Made by a program: the position numbers and the translations under genes. This document shows positions 52,064 through 63,469 of a stretch of DNA of 64,000 nt, piece by piece. Numbering within the stretch: the stretch's first letter is position 1; every line of letters begins with the position of its first letter. Location of the stretch: the NCBI GenBank assembly GCA_025174535.1, contig JALBUN010000008.1:62001-126000 (forward strand). The letters are read 5' to 3'. This DNA is from Cantharellus purpuraceus. Taxonomy: Eukaryota > Basidiomycota > Agaricomycetes > Cantharellales > Hydnaceae. The notes beneath the pieces are model-generated. The model ran no database searches. It was not told where the DNA came from and saw only the letters and a list, made by a program, of their open reading frames with translations.

Positions 52064-55000
52064 ACTAATTGCAGTGCAATGGGTTGCTCTAGCATGAAGG
52101 TTTTTATACCTGTCACCTGTGTGAATTCAGGGGATATCATTATCCCCTCACTTCCACTGTCTAATGGACAGTGGGCTAGTGTTCCACCAATCTCCCAATA
52201 CCCAGAGATTGTTTTATTGTCTTTGCATGGTCTATCTGGTCACACTGTCAACTTCTGTTGGCTCCTATGATTATACATAGGTTTGGCTGATCTGTCGATG
52301 CTGACAGCAGCTATATGCAGCTGTCGTGATTCCCTGCTTGTCAGGAATCTTGTTGCACTACAGAAACACACTGCATAGGTGTGTTTCGGTGTAATTCAAT
52401 CATTGGGTCGAATTCATATCACATTAGAACGATACATTGGTGTAGCCTACTCTTTGGGGGCATCATCTTGGTCATCCAATTTGTATGGGGTGATCTCCTC
52501 GTTCCATTCATCAGCTACTTCTATAACTGGCGTTTTTCCCTCTAGATGGTCCTTGGGGTCATCCATTGCTTCTTCATGTTCTCCCTCTATCAGGGAGAAT
52601 CCATCTACATTGTCCTCCACTATGTGTGAGGACACATCCTTTCAGACCGCAGCTGACCTTATGTTGCCCTTTAGTTTGGGGCAGCTGGGTCACATGTGAC
52701 CTGTCTGGCTGCATTTGTAGCACACAACATTACTGGTAATGTTGTTCAATTAATCACCACTCACATGCGCTGGTGGCTTTGATTGATAATTACCCTTCAA
52801 AAGGTAATTGTTGGAATTAGACCCAGAGCTTCCATTATGGTGTTCCAACCTTGACACACTTGCTTGTCATGAGTGTGTGTTGGGAGCTGTATACACACGT
52901 CCATGGGGCATGGGTCAACTCCCCATATTCATCATACCAGTAGTTCTATTGACTACTGGTCTATGGGTTGAGGAGGACACGTTAGTCACATTCTCTGGGC
53001 ATCGCATACCATGGTGGTATTGCGTTGCTTCCTCTATCATTTGAGCAGTTTTGTACAACTGCTTGATACTGCTGAACTCAGCATTGAAGCCCTTCTTGAG
53101 GACTTTTTGTCTCAGAGGTTCATGCATTGTGGTTATGAACCTCTTCCTGCATGTGTATGCATCTGGTGGCATTATCATGCAGCCTGCATACTTATCTAGG
53201 TCATTCATTAATTTTTGAACAGTCCTTTGACCCGGTATTACAGAGTCAAATTTATTTGACACATGATGATGCGTCAGGGTGTGTAGGAATCTATGCTGCA
53301 ATCCTTGGATTGCAGTTTCCAGGGTCCAGTCTTGGACTGCCCTGTCATAGTGTTCTACATTCCTGTAGAACCATTCCTGGGCCTCACCTTTAAGGTGAGT
53401 GTCTAAGTACAATAGCTGAAGGTTTTTACTTGATGGCCCTAGGAGATTATTCATCTTCAGCCATCGTAGCATACCTGCTACAAATATCTCAAACTCTTTG
53501 AGATCTGCGCCTCCTGCATATTGCTCAGGAGGTGATACTTTAATGCCCACTTTGGTGAGTACAGACTTCTCTGGGTCTGTATCTCTATTATCAATTATAG
53601 CTACTTGCACCATGTGAGTAATGCCATCAATAGGATCAATTGTGTCCAATTGATCCGGTATGCCTTGACCTTCTAGGGTCAATGGCACTGATTGTTCCCT
53701 GTTATGGGGAACATCTTCTTGAGGTACCTATTGGGTATCTCATTGCTCATGGCAGGTGTCTCCTGAAAGGCCCACAGCTTGTATGTACTGATAACTGTTC
53801 AGTGCATGTTGCAACTGTTGGTTTAAATTGACAGCCACATTAAGCTCTTGCTGGGGCCACTGCTCTCTAAACAGCTGGCCAAGCTCCTGCTCTGCATGTT
53901 TAGCCTTCCATTCAAGGGCTAACCTGTGTTTACGAGAAGCCTCAACTTCTTGTTGTTTCCATAGCTCGATCTCTTGATCGAGCTCCTTTGCCATAAATGC
54001 TTGTTCAGAATCATGTCAGTATACAATATTCTGATGTATATGAGATATACATCAGAATTTCAATGATACATAAAGCCAGGGAGTTACAATTTGGATATCT
54101 TAAAAGATTTCAGATGTGTGAAATTTTTATAAATATAAACATATATTCTATATTTTAATAAACTTTAAAAGATAAGATATTTGGTTGAGATGAACATAAC
54201 TGTTTATATGAATATAACAGTAATGTATGTATTAATATAATTGGTATTATATAGGTTATTTAGATATACAAATACCAGGTGGGGATTAAAGATAGTTCAA
54301 ATTATGTTACAAGTATTGTATAAGAAAGAATCAATGATATTTGGATGTTCCCTCAAGAGAGTTGCCACCACTAAATGGGGAAAAAACAATTATTTTTGAG
54401 AATTATGCCAAAATATCAAAATATGTTTTAATCTAGTATATTGTGTAAAATTTGAGAATCATGTTGAAATATGAAAATAAGTTTTAATCTAAGTGTGTTG
54501 TGTAAAATTTGAGGAAAATAGATTGTATATACATATTTGTTGTATTTCTGAACAAGCGTTATAGATTGAGGAGTTTCCTCTTCAATCTGGATTGGTAATC
54601 CTTGCCTCACAGGGATTACTGGGTCTCTAATTCCCTCCATTGGGGGAATTTCATTTCCTCTGCTCAACTGATCATTTGGTTGGATCCCCTCACCCCAGGG
54701 AGATCCAGACTCTCTGGATTCAGATTCCTGTTGAGAATCGGCAATGCAACTTGCATTGCTCAGAGTTCTCTTGGAGCGATTTTAACATTGTTCCTAGCTC
54801 TGCAATTTGCTGCCCCATAGTAGTGGCAGCATGCCCTGCTTTGGCAGCCATCTTAGCTGCCTGAGCACTAGCTTTGCTAATGCTCTTCATCTCATGTTGA
54901 TTATGCATGAGTTGTTCAGCCAATCTTGCAATTGACCTGTGGGTTTCATGCCGCTCCGTGCTGTGCAATTCCCTAGTAGAAGTATTGCTACTTCTACTTG

Positions 55001-55491
55001 TGCTTATACATTGAGCACATTCCTTTCCTTTAGGAACATTGGAGACAGTTGATGACTGTCTCCTCCTTTCTTCTCTAATCAAAGAACCACTCGATGAAGG
55101 GTTCGACAGATGATCTATTTTCTGATCATCTGTGCAGTCTCAATCATGGTGACTCTCTTCTAGAGTCTTCCTTATGAGAAGTCCCTGCAACTTCTCTAGG
55201 GTCTAGCTCCCCTTCATGGGAGCTTCTGCTGCTGGGTGCCACCATTCATCATTTATGATGTCCTGGGTGCTGCCAGTATGACTCACTCTACTGCAAGCCA
55301 TTATTATGATGACTCCTTTCTTTCTTCTATCTTTGTAGACTAACTAAGTTAGTTTACTAGTTGCTCACTTTTATGAGCGACTGGGGGGGTTGGTATATGT
55401 CTGTACACCAGCAATAGTTGGTTTTCTAGTATTGACTAGAAAACTTCAATAATGAGGAAGAATTGATTCTTCCTTTGGAAGTTCAAAAAAG
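52064..55491 (-). pseudogene. gag: Family-E gag and gag-pol linker (copy E4), split by MITE-1
   Basis: N-terminal part (MIREERRRQSSTVSNVPKGK, HETHRSIARLAEQLMHNQHE, 55082-54720), helical linker (MAKELDQEIELWKQQEVEAS, 53994-53740), capsid (LKGEAQEWFYRNVEHYD, RKRFITTMHEPLRQKVLKK, 53688-52915), a CCHC knuckle CYKCSQTGHM-stop-PSC (TGA at 52690-52692, inside the palindrome 52688-52701) and an acidic linker to protease. MITE-1 lies between linker and N-terminus. The protease itself was not clearly found. Confidence 0.85.
53996..54561. mobile_element. MITE-1, copy 2 (566 bp), inside family-E gag
   Basis: Flanked by TA at 53994-53995 and 54562-54563; the uninterrupted site GCCATAGATTGAGG is seen at 28740. 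Ends AATGCTTGTTCAGAA and, inverted, TAACGCTTGTTCAGAA. Same length as copy 1 and opposite orientation; near-identical internally, including the ATTCTGATGTATAT hairpin. Confidence 0.88.
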
Positions 55492-55574
55492 TGTAAATGT
55501 GTGTCTTAGTTCACACCATTGCACAGAACTCAATGAAGTATATTGGTTGGGCGATGTGTTGTACAGTGTGGTAG
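55492..55574 (-). repeat. 5' LTR-E of copy E4, truncated
   Basis: TGTAAATGTGTGTCTTAG... (the 3' end of the LTR as read on the minus strand), cut at 55574 by LTR-F. The leader after it (CTTTTTTGAACTTCC on the minus strand) has no complement in the LTR, so no self-priming signal as in G1 and B. Confidence 0.8.
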
Positions 55575-56275
55575 TGTTACATCCTGTAACACCAAGTCCA
55601 AACTCCTGACCTCCATCTCCTTCATCTCCATCCCCATCAACTCCACCTCTGTCAACTCCACCTCCATCAACCCTGAACTCCTGTTACATCTTGTAACACT
55701 GAGTCTGATCTCCAGATCCCATCTCCATCTCCTTTTACTCCACCTCCATTAACTCCACCTCCATCAACCCCAAACTCCATTATTGTTCTCCTTATAAGTA
55801 GTTTTCTTCTTATGGGTTACAACAAGCCGTTACCTTTTATATTAGTTTGGACTTGAGTCCAAACTCCAAACTCCTTTCTGTGTTGTATTCCATATCCATC
55901 TTATTGTCCTATCACTTTTAGTTTATCATTCATTTCTTTACATACTTATATGGGCTACTCTCTGTATGTTACAGCAGTTTGTATATCAACTAAGATTCCC
56001 CATCAGCTTCTTGGTTGCTAGCTTCTTGACAAGTATCTTCTTGACAAGTCAAACTCTGGATCCTGATTCAACTCCGTACTCCAATCTCTGAAATATTGGA
56101 CTGACATTTTGAGGGGGCACAACACACAAGTTGAAGCCAAGTCCACTTGATCCGACTCAAGAGTTATTGTTGACATCTGTCTCTGGTTGAACTGGAACAG
56201 TAAAGTCCCACCCTATTCCTCACTACCATCTGAACTCCAGTGACTGTATGGGAACCACCTTTTCCCTATTAAATT
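55575..56275 (+). repeat. LTR-F, copy 2, with leader
   Basis: Starts with the hairpin TGTTACATCCTGTAACA, then tandem CTCCACCTCCATCAAC-like units and a conserved AT-rich part to about 56108 (ATATTGGACTGACA). A leader (GGGGGCACAACACACAAGTTG...) to 56275 is shared with copy 3 but not with copy 1. No coding sequence is attached, so the superfamily is unknown. Confidence 0.65.
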
Positions 56276-57593
56276 CCATTTATGCAGCACCAATGTGCTA
56301 TTCTTTGCTTTTCCATTCCTAAATATCAGCATATATTTTATGCTTGTACCTGGAATGGACTTATTCAAATATTCTCTAATTTTTCATATTTTTTTCAGGA
56401 ATATTCCATCCAGAACTCGGCCCAGAATCATTTATTTCTGCTGTGCTACAGTTGTGGACCCATAGGCACCCACAAACCTTCCCACAGCCGGCTCTCCCCT
56501 TTTGGACCAGGCATTCGGCCTGAATTCAAGCTCAGATGTCTCTGATCAATAAATATTCTGTAACTTAACAACCACAGCCTCTCAGGGCACTATTTTCCAT
56601 GGAGATCATCACCTGAGATCAAATCAGCTGATGGGTGATCAAATCAGGTGATTGCCTTGGAATATTCTACTCCTTTCCATAACATTCTAGCTGTTTCCTT
56701 CTATTATTAGATAGAACTTTCCAGAACCATTATTCACCTCCTGATCAGTGTTAGTCCAGTGATCAGAACCTGTGATTGGCTTGGAATATTCTACCCCTTT
56801 CTTCCACCTTCCACAACCTTCCAGTAGTTTCCATCTATTAATAGGTAGAATATTCCAGAACCATTAGTCAGCCCCTGTAAATACAATATATAAGGAGGCC
56901 ATTCTGCCTCTGAAATAGTAACATATTCAACCTCTTCTACCCATCTTCTGCACACCAGTGTGACTAGAGTGACATACAGTGTCATCCTCTATCTCAGTAA
57001 CTGTTGATTACCAGTTCAAGGATCTTTTACAGTTGTGTAACTGTACTTGATTGCACTTGAAGTAGTATTCCTGCTTTGGGCGTGAGTGTAGTATCTGCCT
57101 CACATGACTACAAATCTACAGGGTGAGATTGTCTGTCGATAGTCCTGCCATTAGTGCTCTTGTTTAAGTTACTAGTGTGTACTGCCTTTGCAGAGCATTA
57201 GAAGCTTGAACTCATGTGAAGCAGTTGCTAGACTACTTCATGCATTGCTGTTACCCACTTCTGAGTGCCACTGGTTGGATGGTTGGATTCATCCACCTAC
57301 TTCCTTTAGCCTCTAAGTGCATTCCCCTCTTTTCGGAATATCTGGATCCCTAAGCATCTGTGAACTCTAGACTCTGGAAGTCTTATTCATTTCTTGCTGC
57401 TAAGAAACGTATTACTTTTCTGCGTATAGTCTGCATTGACCAATACAAAGGATTGTAACCAAAGTACAAACGTTAAATCGTTTCTGGAGTTGTGCTGCAG
57501 CAGGGTTTGATATTCTTCTCAGCTGTTCATTCATGGAATTGTGGTGATTTAGAGTTTGCCCTAACACCATAATTTTGCGGGTTCCAAAACAGT
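56276..57593 (+). repeat. Repeat A, copy 4 (most complete)
   Basis: About 1.3 kb, near-identical to copy 1 over the shared part; carries TATATAAGG near 56888-56896. Bounded by LTR-F leader on the left and LTR-F body on the right. Confidence 0.75.
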
Positions 57594-57624
57594 GACTCCT
57601 TTGCACTCCAAGATTTTCAACGCT

Positions 57625-58110
57625 TAACAACTCCATTATTGTTCTCCTTATAAGTAGTTTCTTCTTATGGATTACAACAAACCTCCTTCTTTTATATTGT
57701 TTAGTTGCAGTTTGGACTTGGGTCCAAACTCCAAACTCCTTTCCATGTTGTACTCATATCCATCTTATTGTCTTATTGTTTTAGTTTCATTCTCCACATA
57801 CTTATACAGGCTACTCTCTGTCTATTACAGTAGTTCGTATATCAACTAAGATTTGCCCATTAACTTCTTGGTTGCTAGCTTCTTGACAAGTACCTTCTTG
57901 ACAAGTTGAACTCTGGATCCCTGATCCAACTCCAAACTCCAAACTCCAAAATATTGGACCAACAATCTGAGGGGGTGCAACACACAAGTTGAAGCCAAGT
58001 CCACTCAATCTGACTCAATAGTATTGCTCCCACCCTGTCTCCAATTGAACTGGAACAGTAAAGTCCCATCTCCCTCTTTACTAGCAGCCAAACTCTGGCC
58101 TTTTCCCATT
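57625..58110 (+). repeat. LTR-F, copy 3 (5' part missing) with leader
   Basis: From ACTCCATTATTGTTCTCC onward it follows copy 2 through ATATTGGACCAACA into the leader (GAACTGGAACAGTAAAGTCCCA). Host-like, CpG-rich sequence starts near 58140. Confidence 0.65.
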
Positions 58111-58186
58111 GAACCCTGAGTTGTGATACATTAGCCCCTTGGGCGCGGAATGCCACTCTTCCCGAGTGTCCTGCTGAGGAACTGTG

Positions 58187-59807
58187 GTGTCTCTAAACAG
58201 CAAATGACGACATTTACATCCTCCCCGTCCATTCAGGACTCACGCACAGTAGAAACGAATACCTTTTGGAACAATATGAGAACGCTTTGAGAAATCCGGA
58301 TCTTTGGCTGGTCCGTGAGGAGATGCGGATCGGCTTTGAGACGACATTCCCCCTCCAGAAAGGTTGGAAAACGCTATCCATACTGGAGTCATGCTGTGCT
58401 AATAGTCGGTGTCGTTCTTAGAAAACTGCTTGGGTGGTGAAATAATACAACCACTCGCCCTTCTTGTTCCATCTACAAACTACCCTCAGCTTCCCGTTCA
58501 ACCTGTCGCTGCAGAACCAATGCATGAAACAGACGTGAGTACTAATGTGATATATATTATGTGGAAATTTTAAATTTCCAGCTATAAAAGCCAGCGGACT
58601 CCGAGCATATCTACAGCTACTATGTCAACGCAACATTTGCCAACCGGACAATGAATCAGATTGAAGCGGGGTACACTTCTTTCGATGGAATCACGGTGTC
58701 CCTTCCCCCTTCCGGTCCAGAGATGATTGAGGCAAAAGCGAGTCAATGGTAGGGTGCTAGTGGTTCTAGGGAATGTGGCGTTAGAGAGTGCAGCGAGAAT
58801 TACCCCGATTCCCCTGATGAGTTCACTCTACTTGTCGAATTTCCAAAGGGCAGGCACTTCATGCAAGCTATGTGCGTGTAAATGCAGGTTGCATTTTGCC
58901 CACTGTGCCGGAAACTAGGCTCCACAAAACGATATCACTGTCGTTTCGCGTCAAACAGGACCTGGTCCTCAAAGACCTCTCTCGATACTTGTGTCTCGCA
59001 CCGAAGTGGTCCAGATGAACAGTTGGACCGCAGGTTTCGCCGCAGATGATCACACTTCCGAGACCTTGCTTTATTCTGGAACGACATCTGCTCGCAGCTA
59101 ACCCCCACTGCCCACGGGGTGCATTATCATGATCATATTTACTCCCCCAACTCATATATCTTCTTTACTCAGACTGGTGCCGGAAAGGAAGGTACACAAA
59201 TGACGGAAAAGATCTCAGCGTAGTTCAGGGTCGGACAACATTGTTATCCATCTCTCGACATGTACTTCGGCAAGTCAGAAGCTCAGCTGCTGATACCTTT
59301 GGTAGTCCAGAGCGTCTCGTTAGAAGCCTCCAATGAGTCCAGAACCGGGATAAGTGACAAGGATTACGACTGGGTGCCGTGGTTTCAGGAAGTGCCATGG
59401 CTTGAGGATGATGACACCGATGGTTCTTCGGAAATCCTAGTATCCAGCATTCCGATATTCATTTATACGAAAGAACACAAATCTTCAACGGTCCCGGACC
59501 AGCATACGCCTGTCCCTTACCTCTCTCTGAAGACCAGAGCACCCATTTTGCGGACCTCTCCTCTGTTCCTGAGCTGCTTCGGAAGACCGTAGGTGAATGC
59601 GACAATCTGGCGCCTATGGCTTCCGCCAGATATTGGTCGCAAGAGGATGGGAGAAACGTTGTGAGACGTAGATACTGCGTGGGCTGCGTCATGAAGGCCC
59701 CACTATGTCGGGACCACTATGTCGGGAATACGTGGCTCCGGAAAGTTGAAAGGAAGAATGAGGAGCAGATAATGCAACTTGAGCCCCTGGTCATTCAGAC
59801 GTAGCAG
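58187..59807 (+). other. Unresolved multi-exon gene, plus strand
   Basis: Several stretches look like exons: 58187-58362 (NDDIYILPVHSGLTHSRNEY ... FETTFPLQK), 58430-58535 (GGEIIQPLALLVPSTNYPQL ... MHETD), about 58590-58748 (SEHIYSYYVNATFANRTMNQ ... MIEAKASQW), 59255-59450 and 59454-59804 (IHLYERTQIFNGPGPAYACP ... VPELLRKTVGECDN ... LEPLVIQT). Donors and acceptors of GT-AG type are nearby but I could not join all phases. No family recognised. The intact splice signals suggest a host gene rather than a repeat. Confidence 0.4.
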
Positions 59808-60248
59808 TGCCTAGGCCACTTCAACTCACTATTTTATGTGCGCTCGATGAGGCGTGTATGATATTGTGATATATGCAACTGTCGATACAACATGACTGCG
59901 CGGCTCTGCAGCTGTATGTGATGGTAGCATGAGTCGAGTTGTGCAAGACTAAGTTGGAAAACGTGCGAATACTGTTCGCTTGTCTAATTACGAATTGGGA
60001 GAGGTAGTGGGGTATTTCTGTTTACTAGAAAAGATGATCTGGCTCGTCGCTCCGCCACCCTTGCCTTTAGAATAGGTGAGGTTTCTACTGAGATGGTCCT
60101 ACACGATAGAATGTTGAACAGCACTTTGCGCATCCACATCCCAAGTGAGATCATAACAGCAACATTTGTCAAAAAAGTCGATCGCAATATTCAAAATCTA
60201 TGGTACTATACATACGAAGTGAAGGGGAGAGGAGAGAGCCAGCTCTAC
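59808..60248. other. Intergenic
   Basis: 3' flanks of the unresolved plus-strand gene and the minus-strand membrane-protein gene. No recognisable element. Confidence 0.4.
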
Positions 60249-61263
60249 TTAATATGGAGATGCGTCCTTTCCATTGTTCACCATCCCAATACGTTCCACG
60301 TCCGACCCATTGGCAGGGGTAGCAATGTATCTTCCACTAACCTCTTTATGCAACGGAACGACAGCACCGGTGATGACGTAGGCGCTCACGACGATGTACT
60401 CCATGATGAGGCCCATCACGAGATATATCCGCCAGTTTCCCGTGAGTGGGGACCACTGACCCCGGACAAATGCACCAAGGATAGAGTAGAGAGTTCGGAT
60501 CCCCAGGAATGGTAAGGCAAATGATAGACTCATGAGAAGCTATCATATACATAGGAGAGGATTTCTTTAGCAACTCGTGGGTTTACAGCAGAGAGCGGAA
60601 TGCTAACCTTACGATGATTCAATGGGATATCCTCGACGACACTCCAAAGAAGAATGTTCAAGGCGGAAAGAATAAGATATGAGGCCAAGAAGGCTATGGA
60701 GCCGAGCTTTGAGAGCGTGTGCCCTGTGGACTGAGTAGAGGGGGGGTTATCTGGGGTCGCCTTAGTGCCGCCAATGATCGCCATTATAACACCAGCAACG
60801 AGGACAAGTCGGACGATCCGTAGCACTTTTTGGGAGTTCGGAAGTCCAAATTCAGCTCTGGATGCACGTCAGAGTGTCTGGGCATTAGCCATGTACAATG
60901 GACGACTGATGAGGAAGATTTCTTACAGGCCTATAGTGAAACCGAGTGTGGCGTGGAGCAGTGGATTGAGTCCTAGTGCTTGTAGAATACCGACTGCAGT
61001 AAGGAGACCAAGGGAAGGGTTTGGTTGGGTCTGCGAAACGATTGATAGCACAGCAGATAAAGTTCGTACTATCGTGTCTTGTTAGAGATTGCTGCAAGTG
61101 GAATTAAGACAGACAACTGCACACCTGAGGAGAATACGAAGAGAAAAATCCAGCCTTCACTTCGCTTGAAGCCATATCGTAACGTCACAAAGAACGCAAT
61201 GCAGAGGATGGGAGCGTAAAAGATGATTTCCGCAATAGCGATTTTCCCGAATTCATTAAGCAT
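60249..61263 (-). CDS. DUF7702-like fungal multi-spanning membrane protein, four exons, 276 aa
   Basis: Exons 61263-61125, 61077-60927, 60857-60608 and 60539-60249; all phases close (277 codons with stop). Starts MLNEFGKIAIAEIIFYAPIL. About seven hydrophobic segments: IIFYAPILCIAFFVTL, GWIFLFVFSSG..., GLLTAVGILQALGLNPLLHA, IVRLVLVAGVIMAIIGG, IAFLASYLILSALNILLW, FALPFLGIRTLYSILGAF, WRIYLVMGLIMEYIVVSAYV. The pattern GFKRSEGWIF, LGLNPLLHATLGF and PFLGIRTLYSIL fits the fungal DUF7702 family of unknown function. The short hydrophilic tail faces the same side as the last loop. Confidence 0.75.
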
Positions 61264-61541
61264 GATGCTGATATTAAAACGAAGAAAGTGTAATTGTAGG
61301 ATTGGGGTGGCGGGGAATCAGAATTTGCTTGAGAGTTTTATAGACAGACATCATAGTATAGCCACTGTTTTTGGATCCTTTACCGAGCACGGGCTAGTGG
61401 CGGTGAACAGTTTCGCGGGCGGGTTTCCAGTTGCGGCAAACACGCATTGCCGACCATGGCTCAGTCATGGATAATTACTACGACAACCGCAGTGGGAGAT
61501 GCCTGATGCCCAAGCGCTCATGCCTCTGACAGCAATAGTAG
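61264..61541. other. Promoter-side flank of the membrane-protein gene
   Basis: Upstream of the minus-strand ATG at 61263. No clear TATA box. Confidence 0.35.
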
Positions 61542-61680
61542 GGTGTATATGGAACCAGCTTAAGCTGAGTTTCACTAGCTATGTGAAAGCTACAGTGGAG
61601 CGTCCGCAAGGCTCCGGTCAAGCCACAGTTGCTCCACACATGCCGCTTTGAAGCTCCGTTCAAAAAAAATGCTACATAAA
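61542..61680. mobile_element. MITE-2, copy 2 (deleted form)
   Basis: Begins GGGTGTATATGGAACCAGCT after TA (61540-61541), like the left end of 40639, then follows the inverted right arm of copy 1 (GCTACAGTGGAGCG, CACACATGCCGCTTTGAAGC). The other end is not seen. Confidence 0.55.
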
Positions 61681-63183
61681 AAATATATCTGGCGTCCCCA
61701 GCTGAGCCTCTGGTCATCTTAGTTCTTCTACCTCCAAAGTTTTTTTTTGATCAATCGGTATGATTGGTATCTTGAAGGAGATGAAGGTCCCGTGTATGTT
61801 TTACGTGAATCGAAACGCACCCTTCTATTCAGGTGGCATCAGCAGTTTAGTTCCCTCGCTGGTGATAGCTTGGACGCTTGTCTGTCGGACCTACCTCTGA
61901 ACTTGGTCAGCATAGGTTACTTGTACAACTCCTGCGTACTACCCAGATGGGGACAGTAACTCCTGGTGACAACGTTGATTGGACAACTCGCACTGCATGG
62001 AGAATCATTTGCCTAGAGGTCATCTGAGTTTGTTACACTGCACTGCGACGATGCCCACGTTGTCCAATTCTATCTCGGCTATTGTATATAGTATCTCTGT
62101 TGCAGAGCGGAACGTGACGTTGGGAAACCGGCTAAGGCAAACTGGGTCCTTATATGCGACGTTGAAAGTTAAGCAACTGCTGTGCGCAGTCAGTTACGCG
62201 CGGGTCCGCCGCATTTTATTTATATATAGTTGCGTTGCAGCTGCCCCGAGTTTGCGGGGTATCAGATTCGAAATGCTTATTTTCGACAAGCAAGCACATC
62301 GTTGCTAAATGGTACGCATGCCCGCTACTTGTTCTAGCTTACTACTGACATTGAGTCGAAACACAGAACTAGTCTGAGCGGTCATCTATAAACGAATAAC
62401 TGCGGCTTAGAAGTTCATATCGTTGCACTGGCGTCTTGGTCTGATGCCCCGGTGTAGTCCCTCGCCGGTAGAAAGAAGTTCTCGACGGATGTCTGCATGC
62501 GGAGATTCTTTCTAGTTTATGCGGATGCAGGATAGTCGAAACAAGCTACAGTGTCTTTGGGTTATGCTCCCCCTGAGGCATAATACACTTTATGCAGGTA
62601 TGGGACCTTATGCTGTGTCCGCAGGTCGAAACGTGACCGGTGACCAGCCACAGGTTTGGTTCCATATCGTCCCAGTGCCCATCCTGCTATACCATCAAAT
62701 CAGTTGCCCTAGTATTGTATATGCCAGACTTTCGTCATATACCTTCTGAGCTGTGGTAACAAGGCACTCCCACTTGAGATGCTGTCCAGGAGCCAAAGAG
62801 ACGTCATGTTCAGGACCCGGGGCTTATCTCCTTTCTGATAGCGGCCATCTAGAATGATAGTATTTGTAACGACGAACAAATAGTTACGTAGAACTTGAGG
62901 TACCTAAATTTGTCACTTAGTCGACGGCAGGGAGAGTATGCAAACGAGTGACGATGTCCAAGGGAAATATGTTCCGGTGGCAGAGCTCATCGGGAGGCGA
63001 TGCTGATTTCCTGAGACTGCTTCTGCAGTCAATTCAATGTCCGCTAGCACGTGCACGTGCACTTGTGGTATCTACAGAACAAGTAATTTCCCTGGCAGCA
63101 GACATGACACGTCCAGATCGCTATTTGTAGATATGCTTAGATGATAAATTCACTCTGGCCAACCAAACATCGTTCCGTAGTAA
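61681..63183. other. Unassigned, host-like composition
   Basis: No frame longer than about 110 codons and none with a recognisable domain. No copy elsewhere in the window noticed. Confidence 0.35.
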
Positions 63184-63387
63184 TGTTGGATAAGCATCAA
63201 TTCGGCGCTGCATCAAAGAGATAAGGGGACTAGCTTGAGACAAAGGGAATAAAGGGGACAAGGGGATTAACAAATGTGATTGTATTTTTTCTCTAAAGAC
63301 TTGGATATAAGACAGTGACTTCAGTTGTTGTTGTTGGTAAAAAGGAATTACACGTGATTCCCCTCTACTCTTTACCTTCGATCTATA
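63184..63387 (+). repeat. Copia 5' LTR
   Basis: About 204 bp from TGTTGGATAAGC to just before the primer site; TATAAG near 63305. The left boundary is inferred from the TGTTGG start typical of copia LTRs. Confidence 0.55.
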
Positions 63388-63399
63388 GGTTATGGGCCC
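63388..63399 (+). other. Copia primer-binding site (initiator tRNA-Met half-molecule type)
   Basis: GGTTATGGGCCC is complementary to the anticodon arm of eukaryotic initiator tRNA-Met, the primer known for Drosophila copia and many fungal copia elements. Confidence 0.75.
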
Positions 63400-63469
63400 C
63401 GGCCTTAACTAAAAACAATCAAAGTTACTACATACCTCTCTACATCGAAACCACTCGCTAAACGTCACC

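Larger units (their letters stand above)
47687..55574 (-). mobile_element. Family-E Ty3/gypsy element (copy E4), fullest copy, minus strand
   Basis: From right to left: partial 5' LTR-E (55492-55574), gag, RT, integrase, ORF3 (49740-47997), purine tract and 3' LTR-E (47687-47954). About 7.9 kb including MITE-1. RNase H and parts of RT and integrase are deleted and all genes have stops or frameshifts. The whole length is studded with short inverted repeats (see findings). The 5' LTR is truncated by LTR-F. Confidence 0.9.

Noticed and set aside
54428..54667. 79-codon minus frame across MITE-1 and gag
   Set aside because: Chimeric frame produced by the MITE insertion; not a gene in either parent sequence.
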